Source of the DNA: Methylorubrum populi
Lineage (GTDB): Bacteria > Pseudomonadota > Alphaproteobacteria > Rhizobiales > Beijerinckiaceae
Direction of reading: 5' to 3'
Assembly (NCBI GenBank): GCA_036946625.1
Contig: JAQIIU010000003.1
Span: 2,059,001-2,123,000, forward strand
DNA length: 64,000 nt
In this document: in pieces, positions 14,924 through 22,745 of the stretch
Numbering within the stretch: position 1 is the stretch's first letter
How the letters are laid out: the number at the start of each line of letters is the position of its first letter
Position numbers and translations under genes: made by a program
The notes under the pieces: model-generated
What the model was told of the DNA's origin: nothing
What the model saw: only the letters and a program-made list of their open reading frames with translations
Databases searched by the model: none

Positions 14924-15083
14924 ATACGACATCCGGTTGATGACCTCGGCTCTCCTGCGTCATCGCGAGGCGAAGCCGTGGCGATCCAGGGCGCGACACC
15001 TCCGGATAGGGCGGCGGCCTGGATCGCTTCGCATTCGCTCGCGATGACGCAGGAGAGCCGAGGTCATCAACCGGAAACCGTAT
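14924..15083. repeat. dispersed repeat R1, copy 3
   Basis: A 160-bp copy whose two outer arms match each other best of all copies: ATCCGGTTGATGACCTCGGC on the left and GCCGAGGTCATCAACCGGAA on the right. TCTCCTGCGTCATCGCGAG and its complement lie inside. It lies between two convergent genes. Confidence 0.88.
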
Positions 15084-15096
15084 CAGGGCCTCGCAC

Positions 15097-16083
15097 TCAA
15101 GCGACGGCCCCGGCCCGGGGCTCCTCGGCCGCCGCCCGAGCCCCGTGGCCGGGCACGAAGGCGTCGAAGGCCGCCCAGAAATCGGCGCGGATCGCCTCGC
15201 ACTCGGTCAGGATCTCGTGGCGGGCGCCGGGCAGCACGATCAGGTGCCCGGTCTTGAGCCGGGCGGCGAAGCGCTCGATCGCCGGGGTGCCGCACACCGG
15301 GTCCGCCCCCGCCGCGACGATCAGGCAGGGCGTGCGGATCCGCCGGATCAGGGCCGGGTCTTCCAGCCGGCGCATCGCCCGGTAGGCCGAGGCGAGCCAG
15401 GCGATGGTCGGATCGCCGACCGCGCCCGCGCCGACCGCGTGGGCGGCCGCCGCGTTGCGGGCGTAGCGCACCGGGTCGGTCGAGAGGCGGTTGCCGGCAA
15501 ACGGCTTCGTCGCGATCGAGACGGCGCTGCCGAACGGGATGTAGGCGCGCCCGAGCCCCAGCCGGTGGAGACCGCGCGCGAGCAGCGAGGCGCCCGCCGG
15601 CCAGCGCACCATGCGGATCGCCAGCATCGGCGCCACCGCGACGAGGCGACGGAACGGCAGCCAGCCCTCCGCCGCGCCGGTGAGCGCCACCGCCCCGCCC
15701 ATGGAGTGCGCGAGCCCGAAATACGGCTCGGGCGCGTGCGGCACGAGCACCGCCTCGGCGATCGCCCGCAGGTCGAGCCGGTAGTCGTCGAAGCGGCGGA
15801 CATGGCCCTTGCGGGCGTCGCGCACCTGCCGCCCGGAATCCCCCTGGCCGCGCCAGTCGAAGGCGACGACGCAGAAGCCGCGGGCGCGCAGGTCGGCGAT
15901 CGTCTCGAAATACTTCTCGATGAACTCGGCCCGTCCCTGGAGCAGGCAGACCGTGCCCTTCACGCCCCGCGCCGTCGGCTGCCAGGTCGCGGCCCGCAAG
16001 GGCACGCCGTCGGCGGTCTCGACGGGCACGAGGCGGGCGCCCGGCGGCACCGGGTTGTCGGGGGTGGATCGCAGCGTCAGCAC
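15097..16083 (-). CDS. alpha/beta hydrolase (lysophospholipase/monoacylglycerol lipase-like)
   Basis: A 328-residue serine hydrolase. Landmarks are FDWRGQGDSGRQ (about 98-109), the nucleophile elbow LAHSMGGA (Ser in GxSxG form HSMGG), the acid region CLIVAAGADPVCG, and the catalytic His in PGARHEILTE. The order and the lid insertion match the PldB/monoacylglycerol lipase group (COG2267). The start is uncertain: GTG at 16,083 gives VLTLRSTPDNP and normal length, while an in-frame extension upstream overlaps the hsp20 leader and is unlikely. The physiological lipid substrate is not known. Confidence 0.85.
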   Translation of the reverse strand: MLTLRSTPDNPVPPGARLVPVETADGVPLRAATWQPTARGVKGTVCLLQGRAEFIEKYFETIADLRARGFCVVAFDWRGQGDSGRQVRDARKGHVRRFDDYRLDLRAIAEAVLVPHAPEPYFGLAHSMGGAVALTGAAEGWLPFRRLVAVAPMLAIRMVRWPAGASLLARGLHRLGLGRAYIPFGSAVSIATKPFAGNRLSTDPVRYARNAAAAHAVGAGAVGDPTIAWLASAYRAMRRLEDPALIRRIRTPCLIVAAGADPVCGTPAIERFAARLKTGHLIVLPGARHEILTECEAIRADFWAAFDAFVPGHGARAAAEEPRAGAVA

Positions 16084-16143
16084 GGTCGGCTCGTCCCCGG
16101 AATCGTTTTCGAAAAATTCGCGCGCGATCCCCGCAAGCAGACC

Positions 16144-16172
16144 CTTGCGCGGTTTTTGCTCCCCACCGATAT
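16144..16172 (+). promoter_or_regulatory. possible RpoH-type promoter of hsp20
   Basis: CTTG (16,144-16,147) is followed after 18 bases by CCGATAT (16,166-16,172). This fits the alphaproteobacterial heat-shock promoter pattern CTTG-N17/18-CYTATnT at all but one position of the second element. It lies just above the predicted RNA thermometer. Confidence 0.4.
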
Positions 16173-16177
16173 CACGG

Positions 16178-16265
16178 GAGCACCGGCCGAGACGGCGGTG
16201 CGATGGTCCGGCCCCCGGGCGGACCCGAAGACCCACGACATGTTGCTTCTTCTGGAGGATGTGTG
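16178..16265 (+). promoter_or_regulatory. ROSE-type RNA thermometer in the hsp20 leader
   Basis: Two GC-rich hairpins (CACCG/CGGTG at 16,181-16,200 and GGTCCG/CGGACC at 16,205-16,225) precede a weak third hairpin. There TTGCTTCTT (16,243-16,251) faces the ribosome site GGAGG (16,254-16,258) just before the ATG. This layout and the UUGCU motif opposite the Shine-Dalgarno are the known hallmarks of ROSE elements that block translation of small heat-shock genes at low temperature. Confidence 0.65.
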
Positions 16266-16736
16266 ATGCGTCAGTTCGATCTGGCTCCCCTGTACCGCTC
16301 CACCGTCGGTTTCGACCGCCTGTTCGCGGCCCTCGACGGCTTCGTGAGCGCCGAGGCCGCTCCGACCTACCCGCCCTACAACATCGAGCGCACGGGCGAG
16401 AACGTCTACCGCGTCACCGTCGCGGTGGCCGGCTTCACCGAGGCCGACCTGTCGATCGAGGTGAAGGAGAACGCCCTCACCATCAAGGGCGAGCGCAAGG
16501 CCGCCGAGGGCAAGCCCGCCGAGGTGCTCTACCAGGGCATCGCCGCCCGCGCCTTCGAGCGCCGCTTCCAGCTCGCCGACCACGTCCAGGTGACCGGCGC
16601 CGTGCTGGAAAACGGCCTCCTCCACGTCGACCTCGTCCGCGAGGTGCCGGAGGCGAAGAAGCCGCGCCGCATCGAGATCGCCGGCCGCGCGTCGAGCCAG
16701 CCGGTGATCGAGGGCTCGGTCCAGCAGGCGGCCTGA
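16266..16736 (+). CDS. Hsp20/alpha-crystallin family small heat-shock protein
   Basis: A 156-residue ATP-independent holdase, close to the IbpA/HspA group. The N-terminus FDLAPLYRSTVGFDRLFAAL is typical of class A rhizobial sHSPs. The alpha-crystallin domain covers about 35-130, with AVAGFTEADLSIEVKENALTIKGERK and the closing motif ENGLLHVDLVREVPE; the C-terminal PRRIEIA segment carries the I-x-I-type contact. The start has GGAGG eight bases upstream, within the thermometer. A strong terminator follows, so it is a single-gene heat-shock unit. Confidence 0.95.
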   Translation: MRQFDLAPLYRSTVGFDRLFAALDGFVSAEAAPTYPPYNIERTGENVYRVTVAVAGFTEADLSIEVKENALTIKGERKAAEGKPAEVLYQGIAARAFERRFQLADHVQVTGAVLENGLLHVDLVREVPEAKKPRRIEIAGRASSQPVIEGSVQQAA

Positions 16737-16769
16737 CCGCCCGGCCGCGAGGCCGACCCCGCGGAGGAG

Positions 16770-16798
16770 CGCCCCGGCCGCCGTGGCCGGGGCGTTTT
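16770..16798 (+). terminator. Rho-independent terminator of hsp20
   Basis: A perfect 10-bp hairpin CGCCCCGGCC / GGCCGGGGCG with loop GCCGT, followed by TTTT, 33 bases after the hsp20 stop. The rest of the gap to 17,071 holds one R2 repeat and nothing else that I can see. Confidence 0.88.
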
Positions 16799-16870
16799 CG
16801 TGTGCGGTCGCGTCCCGGACGCCGACCCTGTGGAGAGGGACCGAAGGCGTCGCGCCAGGCTCTTGTTCTT

Positions 16871-16918
16871 GCATCGTCTTTTCAGACAAGCCGGAGGCCA
16901 CCTTTCGGGACGACGCTC
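16871..16918. repeat. dispersed repeat R2, copy 1
   Basis: A 48-bp element, GCATCGTCTTTTCAGACAAG followed by CCGGAGGCCACCTTTCGGGA and CGACGCTC. It is the reverse orientation of the copies at 23,886 and 47,229, and a fourth lies at 57,324. Confidence 0.8.
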
Positions 16919-17071
16919 CAGGTCCATCGACGTCGCGGCGACTGGATCGCTTCGCTGCCGCTCGCCATGACGGCGTGAGAGGACCCGCCCCGTCGTCGCG
17001 CGGCGAAGCCGAAGCCATCCGGCAGCGCGACGCTGCCGAACGGGCCGGAACCCCGCTCCCGAGCCGGTCCT

Positions 17072-17374
17072 TCAAAAATCCCCGAAGCGGTCGCCGCGGC
17101 CGGGCTCGTAGCAGGTGTAGCCGACGAAGCAGCCCGGCGCGTCGCGGGTCGGCACGAAGGCGCGCCGGCCGATCTCGGTCGCCTCGCAGAAGGAGCGGTC
17201 GCGCACGAAGCGGTCGAAGGTCGCCCCGCCGGTGCCGAGCACCGCCGCCCCCTGCCGCTGCACCACGGCGCGGGCCTGGGCGCAGGTGAGGGTCGTCGCC
17301 GAGGGGCGCTGCGCCAGGGCCGGCCCGGGGCCGGCGGCGATCAGGATCGTCGCGGAAACGAGGACGCGGCGCAT
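17072..17374 (-). CDS. small secreted four-cysteine protein, unknown
   Basis: A 100-residue protein with a signal peptide (MRRVLVSATILIAAGPGPALA, cleavage after ALA). The mature chain has four cysteines, at TCAQA, SFCEA, PGCFVG and YTCYEP, and is likely disulfide-bonded in the periplasm. The spacing and the ending GDRFGDF recall small conserved proteins seen in Methylobacterium and Bradyrhizobium with no assigned role. It lies 46 bases below the cupin gene on the same strand. Confidence 0.75.
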   Translation of the reverse strand: MRRVLVSATILIAAGPGPALAQRPSATTLTCAQARAVVQRQGAAVLGTGGATFDRFVRDRSFCEATEIGRRAFVPTRDAPGCFVGYTCYEPGRGDRFGDF

Positions 17375-17419
17375 GACGTGGGCCCGGGGACGACGAGGAT
17401 GCCTCCGCGACCGCGCCGG

Positions 17420-17827
17420 TCACGGATGGATCCCGTCGAGATGCGGCAGCAGCACCACGCTCTCCTGCTCGTTCGGATCGGTGCGGGCGATGATCGCGGT
17501 GCAGGGCTCGCTCGGGCTCGGGTTGTAGGGCAGGTGGGGCACGCCGGCCGGGATGTAGAGGTACTCGCCGGGCTTGAGTTCGGCGTGGTGCTCCAGCCGC
17601 TCGCCCCACCACATGCGGGAGACGCCCGACACGGCGTAGATCGCGGTCTCGTGGCCCTCGTGCTTGTGGGCCCTGGCGCGGGCACCGGGCGGGATCGTCA
17701 CGATCTGCAGGTGGATGCCGGTCGCGCCGACGGATTCCGCCGAGATGCCGGGGGCGTAGGACAGGCCCTGCTTGCCGGTGAAGGCCTCGCCGGGGCGCAC
17801 CACCCGGCACGGCGCCTCGTCCGTCAT
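17420..17827 (-). CDS. cupin domain protein
   Basis: A 135-residue single-domain cupin. The two metal-binding motifs are ARAHKHEGHETAIYAVSG (motif 1: HKH, Glu) and GEYLYIPAGVPHLPYN (motif 2: the distal His). The ligand set His-His-Glu-His is complete. Members of this group bind Fe, Mn or Zn and act as small isomerases or dioxygenases, or as sensory domains. The ATG overlaps the TGA of the HTH gene upstream, so the two are translated together and the HTH protein may control or use the cupin. Confidence 0.85.
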   Translation of the reverse strand: MTDEAPCRVVRPGEAFTGKQGLSYAPGISAESVGATGIHLQIVTIPPGARARAHKHEGHETAIYAVSGVSRMWWGERLEHHAELKPGEYLYIPAGVPHLPYNPSPSEPCTAIIARTDPNEQESVVLLPHLDGIHP

Positions 17828-18264
17828 CGCCACAGATCTCCGAACACGAGTTGCCCCTGGGGCGCGGCCGGCTTCCGGGCGACCCGCGGCGCCTCCTTGC
17901 GGGGCGACGGCTTCGGACGCGGCTTCGGGTCGGCGCGCATCCGCGCCTTCGCCTTGTCCCGGGCCGCCGCCTCGGGGGCGTGGGGATCGTCGTCGAGCCA
18001 CTTGCCGCGCTTGATCACCTCGTTGACCCGGCCCTGGTTCACCCCGACCTTGAAGGCGATCTCCTGCTGGGTCATGCCGGTGGAGGCGTGCAGTTCCAGG
18101 ATCGCCCGGGCGAGGTCGGGGGTCATCTTCCGGCCGGTGATGCGCCGGGCCGGGCGGATCGTGCGGGTCTGCCGGTCGCGCTCGCGCAGGCGCTCCAGCA
18201 GGGCGAGCGCCATGTGCATGCCGTGCTCGCGCAGGGCCTCCTCGAATTCCTTCAGCGTCGCCAT
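17824..18264 (-). CDS. helix-turn-helix DNA-binding protein with a basic tail
   Basis: A 146-residue protein. The N-terminal helix MATLKEFEEALREHGMHMAL precedes a central HTH (MTPDLARAILELHASTGMTQQEIAFKVGVNQGRVNEVIKRGKW, about 47-89), in which MTQQEIAFKVGVNQGRVNEV is the turn and recognition helix. A Lys/Arg/Pro-rich tail follows and ends GQLVFGDLWR. The ATG at 18,264 is preferred because 42 upstream in-frame residues are low-complexity. It is the first gene of a two-gene unit with the cupin. The target is unknown. Confidence 0.8.
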   Translation of the reverse strand: MATLKEFEEALREHGMHMALALLERLRERDRQTRTIRPARRITGRKMTPDLARAILELHASTGMTQQEIAFKVGVNQGRVNEVIKRGKWLDDDPHAPEAAARDKAKARMRADPKPRPKPSPRKEAPRVARKPAAPQGQLVFGDLWR

Positions 18265-18495
18265 GGCCGGTTCCTCGTCCAGGAGCGGACGGTCGGCGGG
18301 AAAACGCCGCGTCCGGGCCTCAGGTTGCCGCCGAAGGAGACGCGCGCGCGGGAGGCGGGGCAAGCGGGCGGGATGCCTCGTCCACCGCAAAACGGCCGGG
18401 CCGCCCCGCGGAGGCCCGCGGCGGCTTATCGTGTTGGCAGGGCCCGAGCCGGTCGGCTACATCGCGCCCTATCATATCGTGCGAAAAGGCCAGCC

Positions 18496-19365
18496 ATGAT
18501 CAGCCCCGTCCTTCCCGTCTCCCGCACCGAGGCGGCACCGGGCGCGCCCGGCCTCGTCGAGGCGCTGGAGAGCGGCTCGGTCCTCGTCTTCCGCGACCTC
18601 GACTTTCCCTTCGACGCCTTCGAGCGGCGCTTCGTCGAGCGCCCCTTCGCCGACGGCAAGGCCAAGAACGTCTCGATCCGCGGCGAATCCGCCGAACTGC
18701 GCGGCGCGGCCGGGAGCGAGGAGGAGCAGGCCCGCCTGCGCGCCCTGCTGGTGCGCTACCGCCGCTTCGCGCAAGACCTGATCGACACCGCCCTGCCGGC
18801 CTATGCCGGCAAGGTCTCGCTCGCCGGCACCTCCTATCGGCCGTTCGACGTCGACCGGCGCAAGCTGAGCTGGCGGCGCGACGACACGCGCCTGCATGTC
18901 GACGCCTTCCCCTCGAACCCGATCGGCGAGAAGCGCATCCTGCGCATCTTCCGCAACATCAACGCCGAGGGGCAGCCGCGGCTGTGGCGGGTCGGCGAGG
19001 ATTTCGGCTCGATGGCCGAAAGATTCCTGCCGAGGCTCCCGGGCTATTCCGGGCTTTCGGCGGGCGTGCTGGCGGCGCTGAAGATCACCAAGGCCAAGCG
19101 CTCGGAATACGACCACCTGATGCTGCACCTGCACGACGCCCTGAAGCGCGACATGGACTATCAGGCCAACGCCCCCCAGGCGGACGTGCGCTTCCAGCCC
19201 GGCGAGACCTGGGTGACCTTTTCGGACCTGGTGATGCACGGCGCCATGGGCGGGCGCTACATGCTGGAGCAGACCGCCACCATCGCGGTGGCCGATCAGG
19301 CCGACCCGGAGAAGAGCCCGCAGCGGATTCTCGCGAAGAAGCTCGGCCGGCCGCTCAGGCACTGA
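18496..19365 (+). CDS. kdoO: Kdo hydroxylase (Fe(II)/2-oxoglutarate-type dioxygenase)
   Basis: A 289-residue protein of the Kdo-hydroxylase family. Members convert lipid-A-linked Kdo to Ko (D-glycero-D-talo-octulosonic acid) in the lipopolysaccharide inner core. The iron site is visible as His134-x-Asp136 (RLHVDAFPS) and distal His248 (SDLVMHGAM). Blocks such as NVSIRGESAELRG, DVDRRKLSWRRDDTRLH and LHDALKRDMDYQ are family hallmarks. It acts at the cytoplasmic face of the inner membrane. With the acpXL cluster 2.6 kb downstream it makes this part of the window a lipid A modification region. The ATG at 18,496 is the only start in the conserved zone. Confidence 0.88.
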   Translation: MISPVLPVSRTEAAPGAPGLVEALESGSVLVFRDLDFPFDAFERRFVERPFADGKAKNVSIRGESAELRGAAGSEEEQARLRALLVRYRRFAQDLIDTALPAYAGKVSLAGTSYRPFDVDRRKLSWRRDDTRLHVDAFPSNPIGEKRILRIFRNINAEGQPRLWRVGEDFGSMAERFLPRLPGYSGLSAGVLAALKITKAKRSEYDHLMLHLHDALKRDMDYQANAPQADVRFQPGETWVTFSDLVMHGAMGGRYMLEQTATIAVADQADPEKSPQRILAKKLGRPLRH

Positions 19366-19397
19366 GAGCCTGTTTGACTGCGATGATCCCATCTCGC

Positions 19398-19503
19398 CCC
19401 TCATCCTGAGGTGCCGCGTGAGCGGCCTCGAAGGATGCTCCAGATCCCGCGCGATTCCTGGAGCCCCCTTCGAGGCCTCCGCTCCGGCACCTCAGGATGA
19501 GGG
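19398..19503. repeat. dispersed repeat R3, copy 1
   Basis: A 106-bp inverted repeat bounded by CTCATCCTGAGGTGCC and GGCACCTCAGGATGAG, with the centre GATTCCTGGAGCCCCCTTCG. The second copy is at 26,664. The rest of the gap to 19,754 shows no further structure. Confidence 0.85.
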
Positions 19504-19754
19504 TTCAGGATGGGAGCAGGGCATTCCTCTCGCCTTGCCGTTGCCCGACGAAGACACGGTGGCCGGTCAAATAGGCACTGAGAGTCCGCCGCATCACCGC
19601 GAGGCGGATGCCCCTGCGATCGCGGCATGGAGCGGGACCGCTCGGATGCCCCTTCCGGGGCCGAAGCGGTCCAGTGCGCCGCCTTCTCCGAAAAGGTCGC
19701 GGGGTCCGAGGCGCGGCACTTCCGTTCGCGATGACGCCGTAAGCAGCGGACCGG

Positions 19755-20864
19755 TCAGCCGGACGCAGCCTCTTCCGCGCCGTCCGTAAAGTCCCGCCAC
19801 AGCAGGATCAGCGCGGCCATCACCGCCGGCCCGACGAACAGGCCGAGCAGCCCGAAGGTCTCGACGCCGCCGAGGATGCCGAGCAGCACCCACAGGAACG
19901 GCAGGCGGGTGGTGCCGCCGATCAGCGCCGGGCGCACGAAGTGGTCGGCGACGAAGGTGACGACGAAGCCCGCCGCCGCCACGACGAGGGCGGGAACGAC
20001 CGCGCCGCCGGCCAGCAGCAGGACGGCGGCGAGCCCGAAGGCGAGCGGAGCGCCGAAGGGGATCATCGCGGCGACCGCCGTCAGCGCCCCGAACAGCACC
20101 GGGTGCGGCACGCCGGCCAAGGCGTAGACGATCCCGAGGAGCACGCCCTCGCCGAGCCCGACGAGGACGAGCCCGTCGACGGTGCCGTGCACGGAGGCCG
20201 CCATCTGGCGCGCGACCCGCTCGCCCCGGGGGCCGAACAGGCGCCGGCTCGCCCGCAGCCCCTGCGCGATCACCGCGTCGCCCTCGCGGAACAGGAAGAA
20301 CAGCGTCAGCAGACAGAAGCCGAACAGCACGACCCGGTGGACGAGGCCGGCCCCGAGGGTGCGGGTGAGATCGCGGTTCGAGGCGGTGTTGAGCCGCTCG
20401 GTCAGTTCGTGGGCAAGGCCGGCATGGGCGAGATGGTCGTTCCACCACGCCGTGACGGCGGCCGAGCCGTAGGGCAGGCGGGCGACGACATCGGGCACGG
20501 GGATGCCGGAGCGCTCGGCCTCCCGGGCGTAGTCCAGCAGATCGCGCGCCTCGCGCAGGGCCTCGACGGCCAGCACCGCGATCGGCAGCAACAGGGCGAG
20601 GGCGACGGCGGCGGTGAACAGGGCCGGCCAGAGCAGGTTGCGCCGCCCGGGCGGAAACCGGCGCCGGGCGCGGGCGAAGAGCGGCCACAGGGCGATGGCG
20701 AGCACCACGGCCCAGACCAGCGCCCGCAGGAAGCCGGACAGGATGGTGAGCCCGAGCCCCAGCAGGGCGGCCACCAGCAGCGCACGGAAGAACGCCTGGG
20801 CAGGGGAGCGCCCCGCGACGCCATCGCGGGCGGCGCCGGGATCGGATTCGTCCACGCCGTGCAT
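19755..20864 (-). CDS. AI-2E family transporter
   Basis: A 369-residue membrane protein of the same family as the product at 11.8 kb but without the long C-terminal extension. Hydrophobic segments lie near the N-terminus (ALLVAALLGLGLTILSGFL, ALVWAVVLAIALWPLF), after residue 65, and from about 190 onward. The core family motif region is GLVLVGLGEGVLLGIVYALAGVPHPVLFGALTAVAAMIPFGAPLAF. The ATG at 20,864 is preferred to one 33 bases upstream because GAGG lies six bases before it. The transported solute is unknown. Confidence 0.88.
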   Translation of the reverse strand: MHGVDESDPGAARDGVAGRSPAQAFFRALLVAALLGLGLTILSGFLRALVWAVVLAIALWPLFARARRRFPPGRRNLLWPALFTAAVALALLLPIAVLAVEALREARDLLDYAREAERSGIPVPDVVARLPYGSAAVTAWWNDHLAHAGLAHELTERLNTASNRDLTRTLGAGLVHRVVLFGFCLLTLFFLFREGDAVIAQGLRASRRLFGPRGERVARQMAASVHGTVDGLVLVGLGEGVLLGIVYALAGVPHPVLFGALTAVAAMIPFGAPLAFGLAAVLLLAGGAVVPALVVAAAGFVVTFVADHFVRPALIGGTTRLPFLWVLLGILGGVETFGLLGLFVGPAVMAALILLWRDFTDGAEEAASG

Positions 20865-21097
20865 CGACCGCCTCGTTCCGCTGACCGCCGCGTGCATCGT
20901 CCCGGCGGCGCAGGCAACCTATGGCGGCTGCGCAGGGTTCCACGGCCCGCCCGACAATGCGGCCGCACGCCTTCTTTTCAAGAACGAATTGCGAACAAAT
21001 GCTTGACCGCCGATGAGGCCGCGCCCATTGTTCATGGAACGTTCCGAACCGATTCGCCACTCGGTCTTTCCGGAACCCATCGAGCCAGGAGGCTTCC

Positions 21098-21586
21098 ATG
21101 ATCGAGATCGGCTTCGAAGACGACCTGCTCGACCGCCCGGAAGCGCCTGCGCGGCGACCGGCGCCGGACCGGGACTGGCGGATCCTCGACGACGGCCTCG
21201 AACACCGGGCCAGCGGCTACTTCATCGCCCGCGAGGAGATCGCGGGCCGCCGCGGCGACGGGCTGTGGACATGGCCGATGCAGCTCGCCGAGAAGGCGTG
21301 GTGCGCGCCGCCGAGCTTCCGCCGCGTCTTCATGGCCGCGCTCGACCGCTACGGGATCGCGTCGGACGAGGGTCTCACCCGCTCCTTCGCCCTGGGCTTC
21401 GGCATCCGGGATGCCGGGCAGCGGCACGACGACCGCTTCGTGGCCTTGGGCGAACTGGTGCGCCCGCGCATGCCGGAGCGCAAGCGGCCGCTGCCGGCCG
21501 AGGGCCGCCGGACCGGCCGCGAGCGTCCCAGGCAGGGGGCCGATACCCGCGCCCCGGCGCTGGATCTCAGCCGCTCGGCGGGCTGA
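21098..21586 (+). CDS. conserved hypothetical protein
   Basis: A 162-residue soluble protein with a strong ribosome site (AGGAGG, six bases upstream). It is acidic at the start (MIEIGFEDDLLDRPEAP), with a central folded part containing DDGLEHRASGYFIAREEI, GDGLWTWPMQLAEKAWC and FMAALDRYGI, and a basic low-complexity tail. No signal peptide or membrane segment is visible. I do not recognise the family; the Trp-rich centre may be a small enzyme-like or binding fold. Confidence 0.72.
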   Translation: MIEIGFEDDLLDRPEAPARRPAPDRDWRILDDGLEHRASGYFIAREEIAGRRGDGLWTWPMQLAEKAWCAPPSFRRVFMAALDRYGIASDEGLTRSFALGFGIRDAGQRHDDRFVALGELVRPRMPERKRPLPAEGRRTGRERPRQGADTRAPALDLSRSAG

Positions 21587-21955
21587 ACCGGCCGGCCGCG
21601 ACGGAGCGCGACCCAGGCTCCGAACGCGGGTCGACAGCGAGCCGCCCGGATGCCGAGTCGCCCGATCCCGCGTCCTCCCTCGTCGCTCCGGGGGCGCCGA
21701 CAAGCGAACCCGGATGACGGGTCAGGTGACAGGAGCGGTCTCCAAAGGCCGTCGCTTCGCGTTCGGCGCCTTGGGAGCGTGACGCCCGAGGTTGCCCGCG
21801 CTCCACCGCTTCGTGTAAGGGGTCGCAATCTTTCAGACGCGCCATCGGGAACCGGCGGCGATGCGGGGCCGCGGATCGGCTCGGGCGCCATGGGGCGTGC
21901 CGCGCGAGGGGTCGGCGACGCCGGACACGAAGAATCGAGAAAGCGGCCAGCCCTT
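21587..21955. other. 369-base gap upstream of acpXL
   Basis: No convincing ORF, repeat or hairpin seen. It must hold the promoter of the acpXL operon; GAGAAAGCGG lies 12-21 bases before the acpXL start and could serve as a ribosome site. Confidence 0.5.
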
Positions 21956-22252
21956 ATGTCGAACGAGACCGCCACCTTCGACCGCGTCGCGGACATCATC
22001 GCCGAGACGGCGGACATCCCACGCGACAAGATCACGCCCGAGAGCCACGCCATCGACGATCTCGGCATCGATTCGCTCGCCTTCCTCGACATCGCCTTCG
22101 CGGTCGACAAGGCCTTCGGGATCAAGCTGCCGCTGGAGCGCTGGACCCAGGAGGTCAACGAGGGCAAGGTGCCGGCCGAGCAGTATTTCGTGCTCAAGAA
22201 CCTCTGCGCCCGCATCGACGGGCTGGTGGCCGAGAAGGCCGCCAAGGCCTGA
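21956..22252 (+). CDS. acpXL: acyl carrier protein AcpXL for very-long-chain lipid A acylation
   Basis: A 98-residue carrier protein that holds the growing C28-type hydroxy acyl chain destined for lipid A in Rhizobiales. The phosphopantetheine site is Ser40 in LGIDSLAFLD. The AcpXL subgroup is recognised by its length (ordinary ACP is about 78) and by the helix LERWTQEVNEGKVPAEQYF. It is the first gene of the cluster acpXL-fabZXL-fabF2XL-fabF1XL-SDR, the order known from Rhizobium except for the last gene. Confidence 0.95.
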   Translation: MSNETATFDRVADIIAETADIPRDKITPESHAIDDLGIDSLAFLDIAFAVDKAFGIKLPLERWTQEVNEGKVPAEQYFVLKNLCARIDGLVAEKAAKA

Positions 22253-22280
22253 CGCGGGCAGGCCGAGGGCGCTGACCGCG

Positions 22281-22745
22281 ATGCGGCTCGAATATTTCGA
22301 GATGATCGACTCCGTGGTGCGGCTCGACCGCGCCGCCGGCCGTATCGAGGCGCGGGCGCTCGTCCCCGAGGCGAGCCCGGTCTTCGAAGGGCACTTCCCC
22401 GGCCATCCGCTGGTGCCCGGCGTCCTGCTGACCGAGACCATGGCCCAGGCCTCCGGCTACCTCGTGCTGGCCCATCTCGACTTCGCGCAGATGCCCTTCC
22501 TCATGGGCGTCGACAAGGCCCGCTTCCGCTCCTTCGTCGGCCCCGGCGCCGCCCTCGACATCACCGCGAGCCTGGAGCACGACGGCTCGGGCTACGCGGT
22601 GACGAAGGCGGCGATCCGGCACGAGGGCAAGGCGCTGTGCGACGCGGAATTGCGGTTCCGCACCATGCCGTTCCCTGCGGGGCTCGACGCGCCGATGCGC
22701 GAGCGCGCCCGCAGGATCGGCCTTCTCGACGGAGCGCAGCCGTGA
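22281..22745 (+). CDS. fabZXL: 3-hydroxyacyl-ACP dehydratase for very-long-chain acyl synthesis
   Basis: A 154-residue hot-dog-fold dehydratase. The FabZ signature FEGHFPGHPLVPGVLLTETM is present, with catalytic His38 and Glu52. It would remove water from 3-hydroxyacyl-AcpXL in each elongation round. It starts 28 bases after acpXL, and its TGA overlaps the GTG of the next gene by four bases, so it is part of one operon. The XL assignment rests on this context. Confidence 0.92.
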   Translation: MRLEYFEMIDSVVRLDRAAGRIEARALVPEASPVFEGHFPGHPLVPGVLLTETMAQASGYLVLAHLDFAQMPFLMGVDKARFRSFVGPGAALDITASLEHDGSGYAVTKAAIRHEGKALCDAELRFRTMPFPAGLDAPMRERARRIGLLDGAQP

